Below, one piece after another: positions 1 to 11,851 of a DNA stretch of 64,000 bases. A model generated the notes under the pieces. That model had not been told where the DNA came from. It made no database searches and worked only from the letters and a program-made list of their open reading frames with translations. Source of the DNA: Climacium dendroides. Lineage: Eukaryota > Streptophyta > Bryopsida > Hypnales > Climaciaceae. The number at the start of each line of letters is the position of its first letter. The first letter of the stretch is position 1. Made by a program: the position numbers and the translations under genes. The DNA lies in NCBI GenBank assembly GCA_950106755.1, contig OX467088.1, positions 18,894,001 to 18,958,000 of the forward strand. Reading direction: 5' to 3'.

Positions 1-352
1 GGTACCAGTTTCAGACATCAAATAGGCCCCAAACTGGTCCCTGATTGGAGATGACACAGCAGCAGTGCCCTCTGAGACAACAAGTCTAAAAGGTAGACAA
101 GCCTAGCAACTGAATCTGAATGTCTTGGGGCCAAGTCCAAGAGGGGCACATGTTTTTTCGGAGGTGTGCGTTTGTTTCACGGATCAAACCCAAGTGGAAT
201 GATAATTTTTTGATCAAAATTGTAATTTCTGTGAATTTATGAAGTGGCCTGCCAGGAAATGACGAAATTGTCCTTAAAGTGGAGTCATGAACGTCCCATA
301 AACAATCCAGAACCACCTTTTCTATGTATCTAATGTCATGTAAGTAAGTACT

Positions 353-602
353 CACTACACTAAAATTGGTAAATAGTAATTGCGATTTGCAAGGGTAGTG
401 TTAGAACATTATTTACCCATTCTAACACTATTTTAGCTCTATGGTAAAATTTGACTATTTCAACATTTCTACGAAAGTGCATTTAGTGTTAGATGGGAAC
501 ACAATATAGAAGTTGGAATGGTGGAGAAAAATAGTGTTGGGGTAAAAAACAAAGAACAACATTCATTATCACCCAACACTATTTACCAATTTTAGTGTAG
601 TA
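353..602. repeat. CACTA-like MITE with 23-bp perfect inverted ends
   Basis: The two ends are inverted copies: positions 355-377 (CTACACTAAAATTGGTAAAT, then AGT) match the reverse complement of 578-600 without mismatch. Including the two outer bases, the left end reads CACTACACT and the right end AGTGTAGTA, which would be a CACTA-type terminus with one decayed base. The inside carries no open frame. I could not find a convincing 3-bp target duplication (ACT on the left, AAG on the right), so the exact boundary and superfamily are less certain than for the elements at 21159 and 45400. Confidence 0.7.
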
Positions 603-825
603 AAGGATTGACATGTTATCCATAGCTAATTAACTCATTGATTTTGATGAAATTTTTAATGGATTTGGATATTTTTCTAGATAGATTTGAATGCTTTTCT
701 ACACAATATTGGGGCCAGAAGTAGGGGATGGAATTGGATAGTGAATAAGAATTGGGCTAGTCTACCTTATTTTGTCATAGGGAGAGAGTATACTATTTGC
801 ATCACTTTAAGCATTGAGGTGGAGT

Positions 826-1325
826 GGCACCTTCAAATGCACCACTAACCCAAAACTACCATCATCACCGTATGTACATCTCCAAAATCAATATGTACCT
901 ATGTGAGAGAAAATGATTATAGAACATCTAAGAAAAACTTTGATCCTTCATCACTTTTGCATAAAATATTCTAATGCAAGCCATCAAGAGCCAACAAGAA
1001 AATATCAAAATTTGACCTATAGTAATTGGACACATTAGTAAAAAAGTGGATATTTGGGGGTATCCACCTTAGTGTGGGCACCTCCAAATGCGCCACTAAT
1101 TAAAAACCGCCATCATCACTCTATGTACATCTCCAAAATCAATATGTACTTGTGTAGAAGAAAACGATCTTAGAATCTCTACCAAAAAAACCTTAACCAT
1201 TTGTAACTTTTGCATACAATCTTCAATTAAATGTTGCATTCTTTGGTGCGTTAGAACCTTCTTTAACTTGCCAACAAGAAATTATGAAAATTTGACCAAT
1301 TTAATAATAGAGACTAGGTATAGTA
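826..1325. repeat. Two tandem copies of a ~250-bp repeat
   Basis: Segments 826-1075 and 1076-1325 are diverged direct copies. Both start with CACCTNCAAATG, continue through a shared block reading TATGTACATCTCCAAAATCA, and end in an AAAATTTGACC stretch followed by AGTGG...ATACCACC-like sequence. A third copy lies at 2630-2870. No coding capacity is evident. The unit may be a small dispersed element or part of one; no terminal repeats were found. Confidence 0.7.
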
Positions 1326-2629
1326 GTGAAAAGTGGCAATTTGTAGGATACCACCTTATTCTAGAGTTAAGCCCCTTACAAATGGTAAATTTACAATTCT
1401 GAACTAACCAAGCCATTGATCCAATTAAGAAAATTGTAAGATAAATGGGACAAAATTTTATATCACCAAAATCAATGAAAGCATTGCATGTGTTGATCAA
1501 TAATTAATTAATAGTATACAAAAGAAAATTTCCACACAATCTACTCAAAACTCTTTAAAAAAGTTGGGAATCAAATTAGTTTGGGCTTTATGATTTTGGT
1601 ATGATCTACTTGAAATTGCTAGTAAATTATGAGGCTCAATTTAGGCCCCTTGGTTCAAGAAATGTACATAGAATAGTCTTGTAAAAGTGTAAGTGAAAAT
1701 AGATAAACAAACCCATTTCATTTAGAGATTAATTATCATTCTTGTTTAATCCCTAAAAGTCCAATACGGGTGTTTTGGATATAAAATACAAATGCGTAAT
1801 TGGTAAAGTTTCACACCTTTTTCTATTTCTACTTGTACCTTTTGAAAAAAAATTATAATTGGATTATTTTTGCTATATTTACTATTTTATTTTTAATTTT
1901 TGCTATAAAAATTATAACAATGACAACTTTAATGAAAAGAATGGAATTCTCTTATAGTGATTAAAAAATCTGCAATATTTCACATACTAATAATATAATA
2001 TTGATATTTGAATACAATTTAAACAATTGAATTTAGCTTGGACATGATGTTTGACCATTTCACAATGAATTTAGTTCTTTAGGGATTAACCAAATCATAT
2101 TTAGTACCACTAGCTTGCTAATGAGAGTAACAAATGGCATTGAGGGTAATATTAGGTAAAATATTATCTTTTTCTATAATAATCTATATATATGAAAAAA
2201 TCATAAAATTTAAATAAATTTTTCACTATTTTAGTAGCGTTGTAATTGTTATTTAAAAAATAGGTGTAGTTGTATATAATACAATTGAATATTTTGAGAC
2301 ATTATTTGTACACTTTTGGGGGATAATTCCAGTCATAAGAAAGTAAATTACAACTCTAGTTTTTTTAACAAATGGAACAAACCATTGCATTAAAAAAAGA
2401 ACCAATTGTGATTATACCTAAGTAGTTGAAAAATCCAAAAGTGATATTAAAATATAGATGCAAATTTATAAGTGGTCAAATGTTCTAAGGATATTATCCA
2501 TTTATTAGGATGCTGTTTGACAAGCTGACTCTTTGTAATGAGTGCCTATTTATATCTAAATTTATTAGAATATGCTTTTGGATACACTCTCACCTATGAG
2601 TGATCTTATTTTCCAAAGGAGATTTTAGA

Positions 2630-2870
2630 TGGGTGCATCCAAAATTGCACCCTACCTAAAACCACCATCATAGCTTTATGTACATCTCCAAAATCAATAT
2701 GTACGTATGTTGGAAAAATGGTTTTAGAACATCTAAAAAAACACTTTGAACCCTCATAACTTTTGTGTACAATATCCCAATGTTGCATTCCTTCATGCAT
2801 TAGAACCTCCTTTCACTTGCCATCAAAGAATAATATGAAAACTTGACCAATCTAATAATAAGGTAGACCA
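2630..2870. repeat. Third, dispersed copy of the ~250-bp repeat at 826-1325
   Basis: This block matches the tandem copies at 826-1325 over most of their length, including the TATGTACATCTCCAAAATCA core, the GTTGCATTC and TTAGAACCTYCTTT blocks and the AAAAYTTGACCAAT end. It is in the same orientation, about 1.5 kb from the tandem pair. Nothing suggests a coding function. Confidence 0.65.
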
Positions 2871-3284
2871 ACCCATTTTCAAGAATTACCTACTTTTTTC
2901 ATTTTACTTTTAGTCCTAGTTCTACCACAAACTTCATTCAAATCTATGTATTTTTTGACCAATATAATGTTAAAGTCAATAAGGAAGAATGTATCAATTC
3001 TTTATTGGAGGGTACTTAAGTGCCAAAAGATACATAGAAAGGCGGTTATAGGTTGTTTATGGATATTTATCATTGTACTATGTGGACAATTTTGTAACTT
3101 CAAGGTTGACCACTTGAGAAATTCACTGAAATTACAATTTTAATCATAAAATTATAACTTTACTTGGGATTTGACTTGTGAAACAAGCTCAAACCTCTAA
3201 AAATAGACCAAGGAGGATTGTCTCCTTTATTGCCCCATATTTTATTTCTAAAGAAAACATTAAAAAAATTTATTTGCCATCCAT

Positions 3285-4045
3285 GAGAAAATTTATAAAT
3301 TTTGAATTCATATTTGCAATTAGAGGCCTTGAATTAGTAAGGAGAGGTAAAGTAATACAAAATTCACATGGCACAAAATAGAAGGTAAGTTTACATTATC
3401 CCTGGTTGGGATAATAAGGGGGTCAATCTTGTCAAGCTTGAAAAATATGTGCTCTTTTTGGAGTTGACTCCAAAATATTTAGATTGCAAATCCGGGTGGT
3501 AATAGGCTTATCTACCATGTTGTTTTCTTTTTAGGATTTTGAAAAAATGATTTTGCTAGAAAATGGCAAATAATAGTGACGTTTCTTGCCAAAAAACTTC
3601 AAATTAAAAAAAATCTTGGATGAAATTGTTAGATTGTGGATGAAAATAGAATTAGACACATGTGATATGTACGAATGTGATTTTTTCTATCCAATATGTG
3701 GAAATTTAGAGCACCAACATAACATTTTAGCAGGACACTAAACCCATCCTCTGAAGTGGGACCAACGAGGTGAAAATGTAGGTTTTCTAGGGTAAAAGTA
3801 AAATCTTGCCCCCATGTGTTTAAAGTAAGTTCTAGACCTCTCCTAGATAGTTTAGGGTCCCCAATTACAAATATGAATTCAAAATTTGCAAATTTTATCA
3901 TCTGTGAAAAATAAAAAAATTCCTGCGCTTTTCCACAAGGTAAAATTCCTGCGTTTTCACCCTGCTTGTTCCACATCATGGGTTAAGCATCGCGCAACAT
4001 TTTATATTGCCACTTTGGCACTTCATAAAAAATGAAACAAAAAAC
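3285..4045. repeat. Element with internal inverted repeat; related copy at 61915-62095
   Basis: Positions 3289-3351 and, inverted, about 3835-3900 share a block around TTTTGAATTCATATTTG followed by GGAGAGG, giving an inverted pair about 500 bp apart. The right part (3655-4040), with TATCCAATATGTGG and ACATTTTATATTGCCACTTT, recurs at 61990-62080. The short frames here share a translated motif only because they read the two inverted arms; I do not call them genes. Probably a decayed DNA element of unknown family. Confidence 0.55.
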
Positions 4046-5501
4046 GAACCCTGTTGCTTACCTTAGTGACTAGGCAGAGCGGCAAAAAAGTGGCAGTTTG
4101 GGGGTACCCACTACCCAAGGCACTTCAAGATATTGTTGCCACTTGTCAGGCCCCCACTGCATCCCACTGTGCACAAAAACAAAGTTGTACAACCAATGTT
4201 CTGCACCCACCCTTGAAAAGCACTAAGGTAGCTGACCCATTTCCAGCACTTAAGCAATTACGCACATTCAGAGCGCAGTTTTTTTGAGTGTGGAATTTTT
4301 CCCATGCATAGAAATAGAGTTTGGAAGGATTATATATTTTTCATTATACAAAATATAATTATTAAATTTTTTTTGTAAAAGATTCTCTTTGACCTATAAT
4401 GGTGATGTAGATTTTTCAATTTCTAACCATAGACTGATTGCAAAATTGACCAAGGGCTAGTTGCAATATAGACAGCCTTATAGCCAATCGTAATGCACCA
4501 CAACTGCTCCTCGAACTCCACCACAACTTCATGAAAAGAAAGCAGCCTATAGATTGCAAATGGGGTGATGGTTGGAAATGGGTCGGCTACTAAAGTAGGA
4601 GCACCCAATGGTGTCACTTTCTAGATAAGGTAATGATTCTATAACATAAATGTGAGTAGACTACAAATAACTTATTATTTTGATCAATAAAAATAAGCTA
4701 TCTAAAGTTTATCTACACGTAACCCTTCAACGTCACAGCAGACGTTTTGCGTCCAATGGATGACAAAGGATCTCTCTCCATGTAGGACAAGAAGTGCAAG
4801 TATTCATCCTCAAAATTTTGTGTGAAAAAAGGAGGGGGAGGTCTTCTACTAACAATAGTTTGTCTTGCAATGACAAAGTGCTTTTGCAATTTTTTTTAAG
4901 CCAATGCTTCACACGGTCACGAAAACTGATGATTTCCAAGGTCACCCCGTCGTCTTCTAAGGGTTAAGTTTTGAAATGACTATCATGTGTAGAAAGTGAG
5001 GCCATATTGCGTGCTCCTACCTTGCAAGATTGATGCTCATTCGACGGATGTCCCATTGGGGGCTTTCCGAATGGAAGGTACTACCCTTATCTTATGTGTG
5101 TGCCTTGGAAGCCGTCAAAGATCCGTAACTGAAGTTCGAAGGAGGTTGGGACACGTCCGGTTCCATTGTCCCCATCCTCACATACGGTTGGCTTGGGCAG
5201 CCGTCCATTGGGCCGACCTCCTTGGAACATGCAGCCACGCCGAGACAACTATGAAAGCCCACTTTTGGTCCCTTTGGGTACAGGCTATGCTTTTAGGGTT
5301 TTTTTTAAAAGGGGGGGGGCATCAAGTACAAGGGCTAAGGGGGAGGCAACCCATGCCTGACCACTTGAGCAGAGACACGTATGTTCTGGTGGGTTTCTTC
5401 AGGTTGTGGGGAATTTTTTTTTCTTGTGGGCAGAAATAGAGTTTGGAGGGTTTTCATAATTTTCCAGATTTTTATTTCTCTAAACATGATTATTATGAAT
5501 C
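4046..5501. other. Non-coding region, locally GC-richer, no gene recognised
   Basis: Two patches (about 4050-4290 and 4995-5430) have clearly higher GC than the surroundings and give short open frames on the plus strand, but I recognise no family in any frame. The blocks near 4305-4335 and 5428-5450 share AGAAATAGAGTTTGGA, so the two patches may be related repeat copies. Positions 5296-5330 hold poly-T next to a G run. Confidence 0.4.
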
Positions 5502-5795
5502 TTTTTTAGCTGAAGATTACGTTTGATCCATATTGGTCGTCGTATAGACGTTCCTATTTCCGACCAAGGGTGGGTTGATATGTCGAGAGAGTCTTGTAGC
5601 CAATTTTTTAGTTGAAGATTCTGTTTGATCTATATTGGTCGTTGTATAGACGTTCCCACTTCCGACCAAGGGTGGGTTGATATGTTGAGAGAGTCTTGTA
5701 GCGATTTTTTTAGCTGAAGATTTTGTTCAATCCATACTAGTTGTTGCTATTTTCCAACCAGGGGGTGGTTGATAAGTTGAGAATCTTGTAGCCCA
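5502..5795. repeat. Three tandem units of ~102 bp
   Basis: Units begin near 5502, 5604 and 5705. Each reads TTTTTTAGYTGAAGATT, then TTGATCNATATTGGTCGT, then GACCAAGGGTGGGTTGATA and ends GAGTCTTGTAGC. Units 1 and 2 are highly similar with a constant 102-bp offset; unit 3 is shorter and more diverged. This is a small local minisatellite with no evident coding role. Confidence 0.85.
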
Positions 5796-7880
5796 TCATT
5801 TTGTGCCACGATTGTGTTGGAAATTGTGTCATAACTTGATCAATCTTCATCTCTTCTTGCACGGAAAGAGAGTGGCCTACATTTGGGGGGGAGTGTATGT
5901 GATCAAGAATGGATTGCCTCCCATAGTTTTTGATGTGAATGCATGCATGGATGCCCATATATGTAAATTGCTCTCTATCTATGGTGGAATTGTCCAAAAC
6001 CATCTTTGTACCCATTCTTGATAGGTGGACTTGCATTGAAAGTGTCCCTCAAAGTGCCATTAAGTCAGTCCTTTACTCACTTGTGATTGGTTGACTATTG
6101 ATTATCAAGATTTTGGTTGTACTGTGCAACCAAGCTATGTTGACGATTTCTAAGGCCCAAGGAGCTTCCACTTTGAAAAATCTTACAACAATTACATGTC
6201 TTATCTAAGGTTTTATTTTTAAAGTTCATGATTTTCAATTGCTAATACTACAAAAATAATTGTTTATTCTTACTAGAAAGGTGCCTTCAACCATGTTGAA
6301 TTACTTATTTTGATTAATGTTTTCACCTTGCTATCAAAAGAAATCAATTGAAAAAAATTGCTTTAGCATTTCTAGCATCTAGACTCCCCATGCATAGATT
6401 TTTCAGCATCACCATGAAGAATGTTTGGGCAGTGAGTACTTAATAAGTAGGTATTCCTTTTGCATAAGTACAGAAATATTTGTATAAATTTTTTTAATTT
6501 CAAGCTCAATAGTGCCAAAAAATTTAATTAAGAAGATTCAAAGCCCAATAATGTTGTCAAGGAATGTGCAAAAAAACTTGTTTTCTTCACTTTAAACACA
6601 AATATCTTACATTATATGTGGTTGAAGCTTTTAAAATTTCTACTGCACATCCTTATACTATTCTAGTGCAAGATCTTACAATTAGATATGCAAAAAAAGG
6701 AAAATTTTAAAAGTTTTGCACCTTGCAATAGAAATGGCAGTTTTGAGTGGTTTTTGAGAGAAAAAAGCCTTGGGACTTTAGGGATTAATACTATTATTCC
6801 ACCAAACTAGCCAAGTTTCCAATTCACATGGAATTCACATAGTTAAGTGGGATAAATAATTCTTTTAAAGGGCTAATCTCAATTTGGAGGGGCCACAATT
6901 TGCTAAATTGAAAGGCGAGGTTGAAAAATCTACTTCATGTTCATGAAGTGTCTTTTGGAGTTACTTATGCATTATTCAAGTTATATAATTCCATGGTGCT
7001 TTGAAAGCATACATTGGAGCCATTGGAGGTATGAAAATTTTGAAAGTAAAACACTTATATTGGATTTGCGCATGGTATTGGTTTAATGAGCGTGCCTTTT
7101 GTATATCTTCTTCATTATATTTGATTCTAACATGTTATGAGTGAAATTGTAATAAAATTTTGTTAATTACATTAGGTTTTTTTTTGTCATGTTTCAAATG
7201 ATATTTGATCAATGTGTGGCACTCATATTTTAAAAATAAAACATTGATAATTCATATCAAGGTCACTGTGATGATACAATAATCTACATATTAATTTAAA
7301 TCAATTGTTTGTTTGTTGGCTCCCAACCAAAGGAGAGAAATTATGCATCAACAAAAGCTACATGTAAAGAAGTTTGAGTAAAACTTTACTTGAAAAGCTA
7401 GTGTTCTTGAAAGAGAGACTCTTGTGACAAAGCTACTCCTAATGTACTTAGGTCAATAAAGTCCCACAATTACTAAAGGAATGATTATATACTTAGTACT
7501 AACCATAGGAGGAGAGACTTTGAAGAAAGGAGATGTGAACTAGAAGTTTTACTACCAATTCATATGTAAAAATTATAAAAAATAAAATTAGGCACCATGG
7601 GTTCAATTTATAAACTAGATTTGTTTTCACAAAAAATAAAATATGTTGGATACTTGAAGCATTTACTAGTGTAGTAACCTTTTGGTCTTCTACCTACCTA
7701 TGTCCTATGGTGCTCCAACTACCTCAATGTCCGTACACTTCAGGTTAATTAAAAAATCATAAAATAATTTCATTGCAACTCTCCTATTGAAGGGAACTTG
7801 TATTAGGAGATACTTATCAAGGTGTTGGGAGCTCCCTTCAGAAGGTTACAATGGAATATATTTTGTGAGATGAGTGCAGT
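5796..7880. other. AT-rich intergenic stretch
   Basis: I see no supportable gene on either strand; open frames are short and unlike known proteins. The only structure found is the block 6585-6775, which recurs inverted at 17630-17830 and is listed separately. Confidence 0.5.
6585..6775 (+). repeat. Dispersed repeat, inverted partner at 17630-17830
   Basis: The block runs from a TTCACTTTAAACACAAATAT motif to the AATGGCAGTTTTGAGTG motif. It matches the reverse complement of 17630-17830 through shared segments such as TACAATTAGATATGCAAAAA and ATAGAAATGGYAGTTTTGAG. About 10.9 kb separates the copies, which lie on either side of the acidic-protein gene. No coding content is evident. Confidence 0.7.
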
Positions 7881-8039
7881 TAGTTAGCAAGCTGATCTCG
7901 TTGTTCTCGTGACAGTAGAGCACTGCGGATTAGGATCCACCACCACTTCCATAGCTCAGCAGTTTCAACAATTCTACTCCGTGGGTCCTAGTTGCAAACA
8001 TTTGAGGTCATCCGAGGTGAAAATTAAGTATTGTTCCTG

Positions 8040-8106
8040 CAAATTCAATTTTATTCTATTCAATTCTTTCAATTCTTTTCAATTCTTTTCGATTCTTTTC
8101 AATTCA
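8040..8106. repeat. Simple repeat, (TTCAATTCTT)-like
   Basis: About seven imperfect direct repeats of TTCAATTCTT occur in succession. The block is pyrimidine-rich and has no coding potential. Confidence 0.85.
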
Positions 8107-8591
8107 AGGATGATACCAATATTCCCATGCTCTCGATCGAAACTTTCCAATATACACAAGCATATCCTAGTTCAATCTGAATGAATTACAGTCATCCCCG
8201 CAGACCCAGGCACTCACCATTTCCTTTGAATAATTTACAGAAACCTATTGTAAGCTTAAATCAAGCCAGAGTCATGTTGATCTTGAAGACCATTTTGCCG
8301 GATTGAATGCTTTTCATTCCCAGATTTTCAGTCACCGACCAAGCCCCACACCGGCCGGCCCCGCACAATTGCAAGACACGCTGTCCATGTTCAATTGCTT
8401 CCTTCATCCTCACTGGGGCCCTGAGACGCGACGCTGTGAACCGGCCTCGTGCGAGAACAACTCACATCACCTCTCTATCTTCAATTCAATTCTAGCCACT
8501 TCGATCATTACGTTAATTGCTAGCTCCACTGTCTACTCTCGAAGTCCCTCAAATCTGTTCAATGTATTGTGCCTTCAATTGCAATTCTGAA

Positions 8592-9205
8592 CCACGTTAG
8601 AGCAAGCAAATCAGGTGATCAAATCCTCGGAAGTTGCAGCTAGGTGGTTCTGTCTACGGCCCACCAGTAGAAGCGGCGGAGATTGAACTTGCGTCGAGAG
8701 CTAGTTGTTGCAGTCTAAGTAAGTCAGAAAGATCATCGATCAATCACGAGAGTTTTGTAGGTGAGTTGCAGGAATTCATTGACTCTGTATGTATGTATGT
8801 ATGTATGTTGGGATGCACCGATAGGTTTACATATATCACGAGGTTTGTTTCGAAGGATCTTGACTAAGTCTCAAGAGCGCAGCTCTGTTCAACGTCCAGT
8901 TGTGACCGGCTGCTGCCATCAATTGCAGTCGTGGACCTAAGTAGAGCAAATCATTTGATCAAATTTTCAAAAGTTGCAGGCTAGGCTCTGTCTAGCTTCA
9001 TAAGAAGCGGTGGAGATTGAGTTTGTTTCAAGAGCCGTTTCGGAAGTGAGTCAGAAAATCTTCAATCACGAGAATTTCGTAGGTGGTTTGCAGTTAGGAA
9101 TTCATTGAATTTGTGTGTTGGGAAGCATCGATCGGTGGGATACATTCACGTCGAGGTTTGTTACGATCTTGACCAAGTCTACATAGGTGCTCTGTTTTTC
9201 GTGAA
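8592..9205. repeat. Ancient tandem duplication, two ~300-bp units
   Basis: Unit 1 (about 8592-8895) and unit 2 (about 8935-9205) share an ordered series of blocks: AGAGCAARCAAATCA, AAGTTGCAG, AGAAGCGGYGGAGATTGA, TCAATCACGAGA, GAATTCATTGA, TTGGGANGCAYCGAT, CGAGGTTTGTT and GATCTTGACYAAGTCT. Spacing between blocks is preserved while intervening bases differ. Neither unit is open in any shared frame. The conserved-block pattern in both could mark a functional non-coding unit or simply an old duplication. Confidence 0.75.
8786..8808. repeat. (GTAT)n microsatellite
   Basis: Five to six successive GTAT tetranucleotides lie inside unit 1 of the 8592-9205 duplication. The corresponding place in unit 2 (TTGTGTGTTGGG) lacks the expansion, so it arose after the duplication. 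Confidence 0.9.
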
Positions 9206-11567
9206 TCGGTCAACTGAATTGCCGTTACAAAGACACGGCTGATTTCTAAACCGTACGTGCACACAAATTGGGCACGGGTGATGGAATCATTGGTCACGAT
9301 ATAGTCTAGTGTAATTAAACCGCAAGGACATGGTTTTTTTAAAGGGATGCCGGTAACCTCTTCGTCTGGATTGAACTGGTCCTCAGTTTGACTGGGCCGC
9401 AACGAAGGAGCTTTTCAGAAGTACTAGCGCCCCGATTGAGCCTTAATCGTCCCGGGGGGTGGGGGGTGGGTTCCCTTCAACCTCACGAAAGTTTTTCTGT
9501 TTTTGATAAGAAATTGATCGATTGGCGATGTCCATTACTTGCGAGAGAATTCGGGCCTGGTACTGCGTTTGTGTTCGTGATTTTCATGAATTGAATGCTG
9601 GCTTGTGATCGAACTAATGGTTGGATCGAGATTTCGCAGGAGAAATCCAAATTGTCCATCTACGGAGTAGTTGAAGAATTCCACAGTGAACGTCCAGTAT
9701 TGATAGAATAGGATACACTAGGATATATATACTAGGAATGGATTTTGGACACAAGACACTTAGACACATTTTTCTCATTTTTCAGTGATACAAAAGAACC
9801 TTTGCCCAATTTCCATAACGCCGTAGTTGATTTCTTCTGTGTTTCGTGCTCAGCTTGCTGCAGATGTATGTAATTTGCAAGTCAATCTGATCAGATTTTC
9901 TTTTTGATATTGTGATTAGCTAGAGGAAATATATGCACGCTGCTTCATCGAAGCAGCGCGTGTTCTGAGAGATTGCATCTGAAGAAGGCGACATCGATTT
10001 TCAGCAGGCTTTGAATTGAATTGAAGAGAGAGGCTCAATCATTACGCTTCCAGCGTTTAATCGAGTCAGTGACTCCATCTTGTCATCAACGACACAATTC
10101 AGGTGCGAATAATAACATGATTTAACTTAAACGAATTAGCGGTTTTCATTCATTTCGTCTTCAGTTCTCCTGTTCTTCCTGTCAGTTTTTCGATCCTTCT
10201 ATCTACTGTCAGTTGTTTAAAGCCAAAGGCTCTCTTGATCGAATCAGAGAGATCCTGCGACTTGAAATGTACGTCTGTGCTCCGTACTCTGCATAGAACA
10301 TACTCTGGGTGTCCACTTTCGCATGCCCGTCAATTTCTACCTAACGAAGTTGTGTTTTTATAACTTAGTTGTGCTTTAAATTTAACCTTCCTATCAAACT
10401 GTTTTAATTTCTCACATGTTGATAGTTAGAAATTCAGTAGAAACTACGCAATGGGGTCCTTGGCGACCCTTGGGTCCTGTGGAAGTGGCAGTTAAATTGG
10501 CAGTTTCTCTGGCAAAAAAGAAGTCTGTCTTTAAGGTATTGTCAGAGGACAAAAATTGCCTGAGGCAGGAATCTCAGTTATGAAGCCGTCATTTGGGTCA
10601 TGATGTGGCTGACTTTCACGACTTCCCTGAAGCTCTAGTTTCATTATGATAGGGCGTCCCTCTTCATTGCTGCTACCGTTACACGTCGTTTCTGCAATTC
10701 AAATTCGAAACAGCCAGATGGCTCTTTACTGTGGGTTTATACCTTGGGCTGCACTCCAGTCCAAACGCTCCTTTTACGGTTGTCACTTATTAGTAACACA
10801 TACTCTCACTAATCATTCTCTAATTGCACACACTGTCTCTAATTGCACATGTTTTATATCCGTGACTGTGTGAGGTCACATACGGCAGATCGTAGAATCA
10901 TCTGTAACAAACTCTTCATACGTGTACTATAGGTATAAGCTTAAGTTGCTCTTCTTTTATTTTTTGGCTAGGGTTTCACACCAATTCAAATACCCTTAGT
11001 CTTGCTCTTAAAGCAACCATGTTCTAAATGTGTCCATTATTTAGGAATAAGTGGCATGATTCTTGAAATATTTGTTTTTATCATTGAGTGTTTGGTAGGC
11101 TTAAAGGGTCTCTTTTAGATCTTAACCAAGATACACTAATTCTTCTCTAATGACTCACTTAGTTGAAATTGTACATTTTTTTTTAATCCTTTAGAGGTAA
11201 CATAGTTAATGGAGTCACCTCTAACATGTTTCTCATTTACTTAGGTGTAAACTCACTTTATTCTTCTCTTTTATCTTGTCAAGTCGTGAGATACATTTGA
11301 TTGGGCATCTTCCACCTGTCAAGTTCATAAACATATGTTAGAACCCTCCGAGGGAGTGTTGTTAAGCTTAGAGAAACAAACAGAAGAATAAAACAACAAG
11401 AGAGCCTAACCCAACACCCAGAAAGGGTTTTCACCCAGTTTAAAAACCCTAGAAAAAAACAAAAGCAAACCGCCACTCAGCCTCCAAAAGTCCCCACTCC
11501 CCAGACGCCTGTCAGCAGTATGGAGTAGACCAGTACCGACCCTAAACCCCGTAGAGATACGGATACG

Positions 11568-11585
11568 GATATAATATATAGCATA
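11568..11585 (+). promoter_or_regulatory. Candidate TATA element of the acidic-protein gene
   Basis: The sequence GATATAATATATAGCATAC lies about 280 bp upstream of the predicted start codon at 11852. It would allow a 5' leader of about 250 nt starting near 11600. This is inferred from sequence and position only; no transcript start can be seen. Confidence 0.3.
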
Positions 11586-11851
11586 CAGTACAATACCACC
11601 CCAGAGAGAATGCGTTTTGCCTCCCTGAAGAATCCCAAGTCCCAACAGACGAAGCTCGCCGCATTGAACGGAAATGGCATCGAACAATGCCAGATCTTGC
11701 ACTAACCCATTTCCATTTTTGGTTGCAGTTCAGTTGTCAGCTCTCGATTCTTCACCTCTTTCTCAAGACTGACTGACTTACAAGAGCCGAGCACCAGAGG
11801 CAGGAAGAATCGAAAAACAGAATAGCAAATGGTAGATTCAGAGTAGCGAGA

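Larger units (their letters stand above)
7880..11560. other. Less AT-rich region upstream of the acidic-protein gene, no gene recognised
   Basis: Base composition changes near 7880: this 3.7-kb block has more CpG and more balanced composition than the flanking repeats. That is typical of promoter-proximal or transcribed plant DNA. No frame longer than about 100 codons resembles a known protein on either strand. It contains a (TTCAATTCTT)-like simple repeat, an old tandem duplication, a GTAT microsatellite and a G-rich run, listed separately. A non-coding transcript is possible but not shown. Confidence 0.45.

Noticed and set aside
3178..3979. Two opposite-strand frames sharing a translated FEFIF motif, taken as divergent homologous genes
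   Set aside because: The shared peptide comes from inverted repeat arms in the DNA; neither frame has other protein character.
4996..5439. 147-codon plus-strand frame in a GC-richer patch
   Set aside because: It does not resemble any protein I know, has no splice or start context, overlaps another frame of similar quality and ends in homopolymer runs.
9934..9963. Short hairpin (GCTGCTTC...GAAGCAGC) as a microRNA precursor
   Set aside because: The stem is only about nine pairs, far too short for a plant miRNA precursor.
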